A DNA stretch of 9,277 nt from the NCBI GenBank assembly GCA_964650405.1, contig CAZYTO010000237.1:1-9277 (forward strand), written 5' to 3'. The notes beneath the pieces are model-generated. The model made no database searches, was not told the origin of the DNA, and saw only the letters and a program-made list of their open reading frames with translations. Every line of letters starts with the position of its first letter. The first letter of the stretch is position 1. This DNA comes from CAZYTO01 sp964650405 (lineage in GTDB: Bacteria; Acidobacteriota; Thermoanaerobaculia; Gp7-AA8). The translations under genes and the position numbers were made by a program. This document shows positions 6,027 to 9,277 of this stretch, piece after piece.

Positions 6027-7403
6027 ATGCACCGCAAACTCCCCCTCTCCGCCGCCCTCCTGTTCGCCGCCCTCCCGCTCGCCGCCGACCTTCCCAAAGA
6101 CGTCGATGCCGCCGTCACCGAGGTGCTGGCACGCAGCGGCGTCCCCAGCGCGTCGGTGGCCGTGGTCAAGGACGGCGCCGTCGTCTATGAGCACGCCTAC
6201 GGCAACGCCCGCCTCGATCCGCCCCTCGCGGCCACGCCGCAGATGCGTTACAGCATCGGCTCGATCAGCAAGCAGTTCACGGCCTCGGCCGTGCTGCTCC
6301 TGGCCGAGGAGGGGAAGCTCTCGCTCGACGACCGCGTCGTGCGCTGGCTGCCGGAGCTGACCCGGGCCAGGGACGTGACCATCCGCCAGCTCCTGTCGAT
6401 GACCTCCGGCTACCAGGACTTCTGGCCGCAGGACTACGTCATGCCGATGATGCTCAATCCCGTGACGCCGCCGGAGATCGCCAAGGGATGGGCGCAGATC
6501 CCGCTTGATTTCGAGCCGGGCTCGAAGTGGCAGTACAGCAACACGAATTACGTGCTGGCGGGCATGATCGTGGAGCGTGTGGCCGGCATGCCGCTGATCA
6601 CGTTTCTCCACAAGCGGATCTTCGACCCGCTGGGCATGACCTCGGTCTTCGACACCGACGCCGCGGCGCTGCCGGCCGGCGAGCCGATGCGCTACCTCCG
6701 CTACGCCCTCGGTCCCATCCGTCCCGCCCCTAAAGAAGGGCGCGGCTGGATGTTCGCCGCGGGCGAGCTGGCCATGACCGCCCACGACCTCGCGCAGTGG
6801 GACCTTTCCATCATCAAACAGAGCGTCCTGCAGCCGGCCTCCTACCGCGAGCTGGAGCACGAGGTGCAGCTCAACAGCGGTGCCGGCACGCGCTACGGCC
6901 TCGGCGTGAGCGTGGCCCTCAGCGAGAACCGGCGGGTGATCTCCCATGGCGGCGAGGTCTCGGGCTTCACCGCCACGAACGAAGTCTTCCCCGACGACAA
7001 TGCCGCCGTCATCGTGCTGACCAACATGGACGCCACCGGCGCCTCCTCCGACATCGCCTCGAAGATCGCCTCGAAGCTCTTCAGCACGACCGATGCGGCG
7101 ACGGAGACGACGCTGGCCCAGATGCGCGGGATCTTCGACGGACTGCAGAAGGGAAAGCTCGACCGGGCCTTCTTCACCTCCAACGCCAACGCCTACTTCA
7201 CCGCCGAGGCCATCGGGGACTTCGCCTCGAGCCTGGGACCGCTCGGCAAGCCCTCGGATTTCACGCAGGCCTCGCAGTCGCTGCGCGGCGGGATGACCCT
7301 GCGCCGCTACCGCATCAACTTCGCGAAGAAGACGCTGCGGCTGACGACGTTCATCATGCCGGACGGAAAGATCGAGCAGTACCAGATCGCGGCAGCGGAG
7401 TAG
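6027..7403 (+). CDS. Secreted serine hydrolase, beta-lactamase/PBP4-like superfamily
   Basis: A 458-residue exported enzyme with a signal peptide at about residues 1-20 (MHRKLPLSAA, hydrophobic core, cleavage near LAA before DLP). The catalytic motifs of class C beta-lactamases and related peptidases and esterases are complete: SxxK as Ser79-Ile-Ser-Lys82 within YSIGSISKQFT, YxN as Tyr171-Ser-Asn173 in YSNTNY, and the KTG-equivalent HGG at 308-310 (ISHGGEVSG). The catalytic domain runs to about residue 350. About 100 further residues (roughly 360-458) form a separate C-terminal domain with an alternating strand pattern (MTLRRYRINFAKKTLRLTTF), reminiscent of the small NTF2-like or DUF domains often attached to this family. 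The substrate cannot be inferred: D-aminopeptidase, esterase and lactamase activities all occur in this superfamily, so it should not be called a resistance gene. ATG at 6027 is followed directly by the signal peptide; there is no Shine-Dalgarno, but a TAAAAT hexamer lies just upstream. Confidence 0.9.
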   Translation: MHRKLPLSAALLFAALPLAADLPKDVDAAVTEVLARSGVPSASVAVVKDGAVVYEHAYGNARLDPPLAATPQMRYSIGSISKQFTASAVLLLAEEGKLSLDDRVVRWLPELTRARDVTIRQLLSMTSGYQDFWPQDYVMPMMLNPVTPPEIAKGWAQIPLDFEPGSKWQYSNTNYVLAGMIVERVAGMPLITFLHKRIFDPLGMTSVFDTDAAALPAGEPMRYLRYALGPIRPAPKEGRGWMFAAGELAMTAHDLAQWDLSIIKQSVLQPASYRELEHEVQLNSGAGTRYGLGVSVALSENRRVISHGGEVSGFTATNEVFPDDNAAVIVLTNMDATGASSDIASKIASKLFSTTDAATETTLAQMRGIFDGLQKGKLDRAFFTSNANAYFTAEAIGDFASSLGPLGKPSDFTQASQSLRGGMTLRRYRINFAKKTLRLTTFIMPDGKIEQYQIAAAE

Positions 7404-7485
7404 GGGCGTACTGACAGGAGGAGAGCCCAGGGCATCGGACGTGGGAACGAGAGAAGGGAACGAACGGTGCGGCGAGGTTTTCTTC

Positions 7486-7510
7486 GCCCTTCATCCTTCG
7501 CCCTTCGCCA
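7486..7510. repeat. GAAGGGCGAAGG-type repeat overlapping a gene end
   Basis: Read on the minus strand this is GGCGAAGGGCGAAGGATGAA followed by GGGC: short GAAGG units repeated. It overlaps the last codons of the membrane protein that ends at 7491, so the final residues MAKGEG and the TGA stop are made of repeat sequence. Confidence 0.4.
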
Positions 7511-7862
7511 TTTGCGCCCGCAGCGCGGCCCACGTCCACACCGCCCCTGCCGCGTCGACGGCACCGAAGGCCATGACGGTCACGGGCATCTGGCCGGTTA
7601 GAAAAAGAACGGTCACGGCTCCGGCGAAGGCGAAGCGGATGGGCACCGATGCTCTAATGTAGGGGAGGAAATCGGCGCGGGAACTGACCAGGTCGTACGT
7701 GCCGATGACGAGAGAGAGGATCCCGACGATGCGCGGCCAGCCGGGAGGAGACGGCGGCAGGCGCAGCAGGGCGATGAGGGCTTCCGGCGCGGCCAGGAAG
7801 GCCAGACCGGCGAGTGTGACGTAAATCCCGAAGAGGAAGAGAGTTCGTGCGGGCCGGCTCAT
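7491..7862 (-). CDS. Small four-helix membrane protein of unknown function
   Basis: A 123-residue integral membrane protein. Four hydrophobic segments are visible at about residues 8-26, 43-60, 73-90 and 92-113, joined by short loops, with a proline-rich first loop (LRLPPSPPGWPR) and a TYDLVSSRADFLPYIR segment between helices two and three. The size and layout recall small DUF4345-like four-helix proteins, but I do not recognise a diagnostic motif and assign no function. ATG at 7862 is the natural start (MSRPARTLFLFG); there is no Shine-Dalgarno, while TAGGAT (7880-7875) lies 12 bases upstream and could be a -10 element. It converges with the serine hydrolase gene and is divergent from the secreted protein at 7945. 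The last codons lie in an intergenic-type repeat, so the native C-terminus may have been altered. Confidence 0.72.
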   Translation of the reverse strand: MSRPARTLFLFGIYVTLAGLAFLAAPEALIALLRLPPSPPGWPRIVGILSLVIGTYDLVSSRADFLPYIRASVPIRFAFAGAVTVLFLTGQMPVTVMAFGAVDAAGAVWTWAALRAQMAKGEG

Positions 7863-7930
7863 CGGTGTGGAGCGATCCTATCCGAACCGGGCGAAATACC
7901 CGCATGGCGCATGGCCGTTCGACAGCATCC

Positions 7931-7936
7931 GAGGAG
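7931..7936 (+). promoter_or_regulatory. Ribosome binding site that decides the 7945 start
   Basis: GAGGAG lies 8 bases before ATG at 7945. It selects this codon over the upstream in-frame ATG at 7867, which has no such site and would bury the signal peptide. Confidence 0.7.
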
Positions 7937-7944
7937 ACGCAGAC

Positions 7945-8499
7945 ATGAAGATGAACCCCGGAAACCGATGGACCCTCGCGGCCCTGGCCGCCCTGGCGAT
8001 AGCCCTGCCCTCGCTTGCCGCCGATCCCACTCCCGTCCAGAACACCGATTTCTCCATCACCCTGCCGGCTGGATTCGCCGCATTCACCCAGCAGTCGCAG
8101 AGCCAGAAGCAGGGGGAGGGCACCATCCAGATCACGACGTACGTTTCGAAGGCCCCCACGAACGAAGCCGTCGTGGTGAGCGTCAGCAAGATGCCGGCGA
8201 AGATCACCGACGCCGACAAGGCCTTTGCCGGAACGCGCGACTCGGTGCTCAAGAGCCTCAAAGCCACGCTGGAGACCGAAGAGAAAGTCGCGGGCGACCC
8301 TCCCGCCGACCGCCTGCTGTTCAAGACCACGAGCGCATCCCCGGTCTTCTGCCAGTCGCGGCTCGTGGCGAAGGACGACCGGCTGTACCAGTTGCTCTAC
8401 GTCGGCCGCTCCGAGGAGCAGCGCAAGGCACCCGCCATCGCGCAGCTCTTCGACTCGTTCCACATCGCGGACGCGCCCCCGGCGGCAGCCGCGAAATAG
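7945..8499 (+). CDS. Secreted protein, possibly PsbP/DcrB-like fold
   Basis: A 184-residue exported protein of unknown function. A signal peptide is clear (MKMNPGNRWT, an Ala/Leu core, cleavage after about residue 25, SLA before ADP). The mature part begins FSITLPAGF and ends in RLYQLLYVGRSEEQRKAPAIAQLFDSFHIAD. A 'FSI-LP-F' opening strand together with a closing 'Y-LLYVG...F-SFHI' strand and helix is the pattern of Mog1/PsbP/DcrB-like proteins, which makes that fold my best guess; no active-site motif is visible. It has a single Cys (in PVFCQSR) and ends in an Ala/Pro-rich tail. Start chosen from the ribosome site at 7931 and the signal peptide. It is the last recognisable complete gene of the window. 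Confidence 0.75.
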   Translation: MKMNPGNRWTLAALAALAIALPSLAADPTPVQNTDFSITLPAGFAAFTQQSQSQKQGEGTIQITTYVSKAPTNEAVVVSVSKMPAKITDADKAFAGTRDSVLKSLKATLETEEKVAGDPPADRLLFKTTSASPVFCQSRLVAKDDRLYQLLYVGRSEEQRKAPAIAQLFDSFHIADAPPAAAAK

Positions 8500-8544
8500 C
8501 CTTCGCGCGGCGGTTTTCCGCCCGTCAAATTGAGGTATCGGAGT

Positions 8545-8802
8545 CACCCTCTCCCGGTGGGAGAGGGTGGCACTGGAGCGCGCAATTCTGAGGAAGTTGA
8601 ATCGTCGCGCAGCAACCAGCGCGGAAGTGCCGGGGTGAGGGGCTTTCCTCTCGCATCCGCCGCGGCCGGTCTCTGGACGTAGGAGACAGGGCGTCGCGAA
8701 AGACTTGGACCCCTCACCCCCGCCGCTCCGCTGATAGCTGCGCGACGGATCGGTCATGGCGACAGGCGCTCCGCGGCGACCCTCTCCCGGTGGGAGAGGG
8801 TG
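8545..8802. repeat. Inverted pair of REP-like hairpins
   Basis: Two nearly identical hairpins, ACCCTCTCCC-GGT-GGGAGAGGGT, occur at 8546-8568 and 8779-8801 (10-bp perfect stems, 3-base loop). Each is linked on its inner side to a GGGTGAGGGG-type box, CGGGGTGAGGGG at 8631-8642 and its inverse CCCCTCACCCCCG at 8710-8722. The two units therefore face each other, as in paired REP (BIME-like) elements. CCCTCTCCC hairpins ending in GGGTGAGGGG are, from general knowledge, widespread intergenic repeats in several phyla. The first could also terminate the 7945 gene, lying about 45 bases past its stop. Confidence 0.75.
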
Positions 8803-8843
8803 GCTCCTCAAACTTCAGTCGCGTGCGGGTGCAGTGGCGCGGG

Positions 8844-8899
8844 TGGGGTCACAGCTTCTGTCTTCTGCTCCGCCGGGGGAGACAGAAGATGTGACCCCA
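8844..8899. repeat. Long-armed hairpin with GGGGTCACA arms
   Basis: TGGGGTCACA (8844-8853) and CTTCTGTCT (8855-8863) pair with AGACAGAAG (8880-8888) and TGTGACCCCA (8890-8899): 19 of 20 positions match, with one G/A mismatch and a 16-base loop. The inner segment starting CTTCTGTCTTCTG (8855-8876) recurs 60 bases later (8915-8936) with 20 of 22 bases identical, so part of the element is duplicated. Confidence 0.75.
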
Positions 8900-9100
8900 G
8901 CCCTGCTGTCCCACCTTCTGTCTTCTGTTCCGACGGTAGACCGACCGTGTGAACTGCGTCCCCTCGCCCCTCGCGTGACGTGAGATGGTCAACAGACGCG
9001 ACTACTGGCCGGATGCGCTTCGGGTGAAACCTCGAGCCTTGTTTCCAACCCCGTACCTTCGTCGCTGATTTCAGCATTCTTTCAGGAAGTGGAAAGGGCG

Positions 9101-9277
9101 TGACTACCGGTGGTCACGGCAAACCACCGGTGGTCACGGCTGACTACCGGTAGTCACGGCAAACCACCGGTGGTCACGGCTGACTACCGGTAGTCACGGT
9201 CAAACCACCGGTAGTCACGGCCAAACCACCGGTGGTCACGGCGAAACCACCGGTAGTCACGGCCAAACCACCGGTGG
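9101..9277. repeat. Tandem array of ACCGGT-centred palindromes (runs off right edge)
   Basis: Eight complete units and a partial ninth. Each is ACYACCGGTRGT followed by CACGGC. Units 1-5 start every 20 bases (9101, 9121, 9141, 9161, 9181), alternating TGACTACC and AAACCACC left ends. From unit 6 the period is 21 (9202, 9223, 9244, 9265), with one extra C or G before AAACC. TGACTACCGGTAGTCA is a perfect 16-bp palindrome in units 3 and 5; ACCACCGGTGGT is a perfect 12-bp palindrome in units 2, 4 and 7. Units 1, 6 and 8 are asymmetric at one position. In the 21-bp part the minus strand reads without stops as repeats of TTGGLAV (frame ending at TGA 9176-9174), and the plus strand as TTGSHGQ. A coding reading is possible but not established. 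Confidence 0.9.

Larger units (their letters stand above)
8500..9277. other. Long non-coding stretch rich in palindromes
   Basis: I find no convincing complete gene in these 778 bases on either strand; open frames here are short and their products lack recognisable domains, signal peptides or ribosome sites. The stretch holds the REP-like pair (8545-8802), a long hairpin (8844-8899), a 22-base direct repeat (8855 and 8915), about 160 bases without visible structure (8940-9100), and the palindromic tandem array from 9101. Confidence 0.6.

Noticed and set aside
6027..7403. Antibiotic-resistance beta-lactamase
   Set aside because: The catalytic motifs are shared by esterases and D-aminopeptidases, and the sequence is not close to any clinical class C enzyme I recognise; the broader superfamily name is the honest call.
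7654..8811. 385-codon minus-strand frame spanning two genes
   Set aside because: It crosses two better supported genes and the REP-like hairpins, and its product has no recognisable domain.
8808..9077. 89-codon minus-strand frame in the repeat-rich right end
   Set aside because: It includes the duplicated hairpin sequence, has no ribosome site or domain, and its composition looks like translated repeat DNA.
9101..9277. CRISPR array
   Set aside because: Units follow one another with no unique 25-40 base spacers; every interval is the same few bases.

Overview
This is a 9.3 kb, GC-rich chromosomal stretch from an undetermined bacterium. Strong G/C third-position bias, long antisense open frames, secreted proteins with signal peptides, an exosortase and many intergenic hairpin repeats suggest a didermic soil or sediment lineage. 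Acidobacteriota (a Thermoanaerobaculia-like member) is my best guess, but it rests on overall character and not on a marker gene.

Layout. The left edge holds the 5' part of an exosortase gene (XrtH-like, minus strand, cut by the edge), preceded in the same orientation by a thioredoxin-fold [2Fe-2S] ferredoxin. Next come a minus-strand CspA-type cold-shock protein and, divergently, a small DUF2721-type membrane protein. This converges on a complete phosphohexomutase (minus). Divergent from the mutase is a long response regulator with REC, degenerate GGDEF and EAL domains, whose cyclic-di-GMP phosphodiesterase residues look intact. Then follow a minus-strand secreted LolA/LolB-like protein, a divergent plus-strand secreted serine hydrolase of the beta-lactamase/PBP superfamily, a minus-strand four-helix membrane protein, and a plus-strand secreted protein resembling the PsbP/DcrB fold. 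The genes are mostly single transcription units of unrelated function; I see no pathway operon apart from the likely ferredoxin-exosortase pair.

The gaps are unusually structured. A GGCTGAAAGG hairpin family occupies three gaps in the first 3.3 kb. Other gaps hold GTGGTTAG-type, CTCCGCGGT-type and GAAGGGCGAAGG-type repeats. The last 778 bases (8500-9277) carry no convincing complete gene: they contain an inverted pair of REP-like hairpins, a 19-of-20 bp long-armed hairpin with a partial extra copy, and a tandem array of near-perfect ACCGGT-centred palindromes that runs off the right edge.

The most unusual signal is that terminal array. It consists of 20-bp units that change to 21-bp units, and the 21-bp part reads as heptapeptide repeats in open frames. 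A second pattern worth checking is that several genes have a TANNAT-like hexamer only about 7-12 bases before their start codon, which would give leaderless or nearly leaderless mRNAs.
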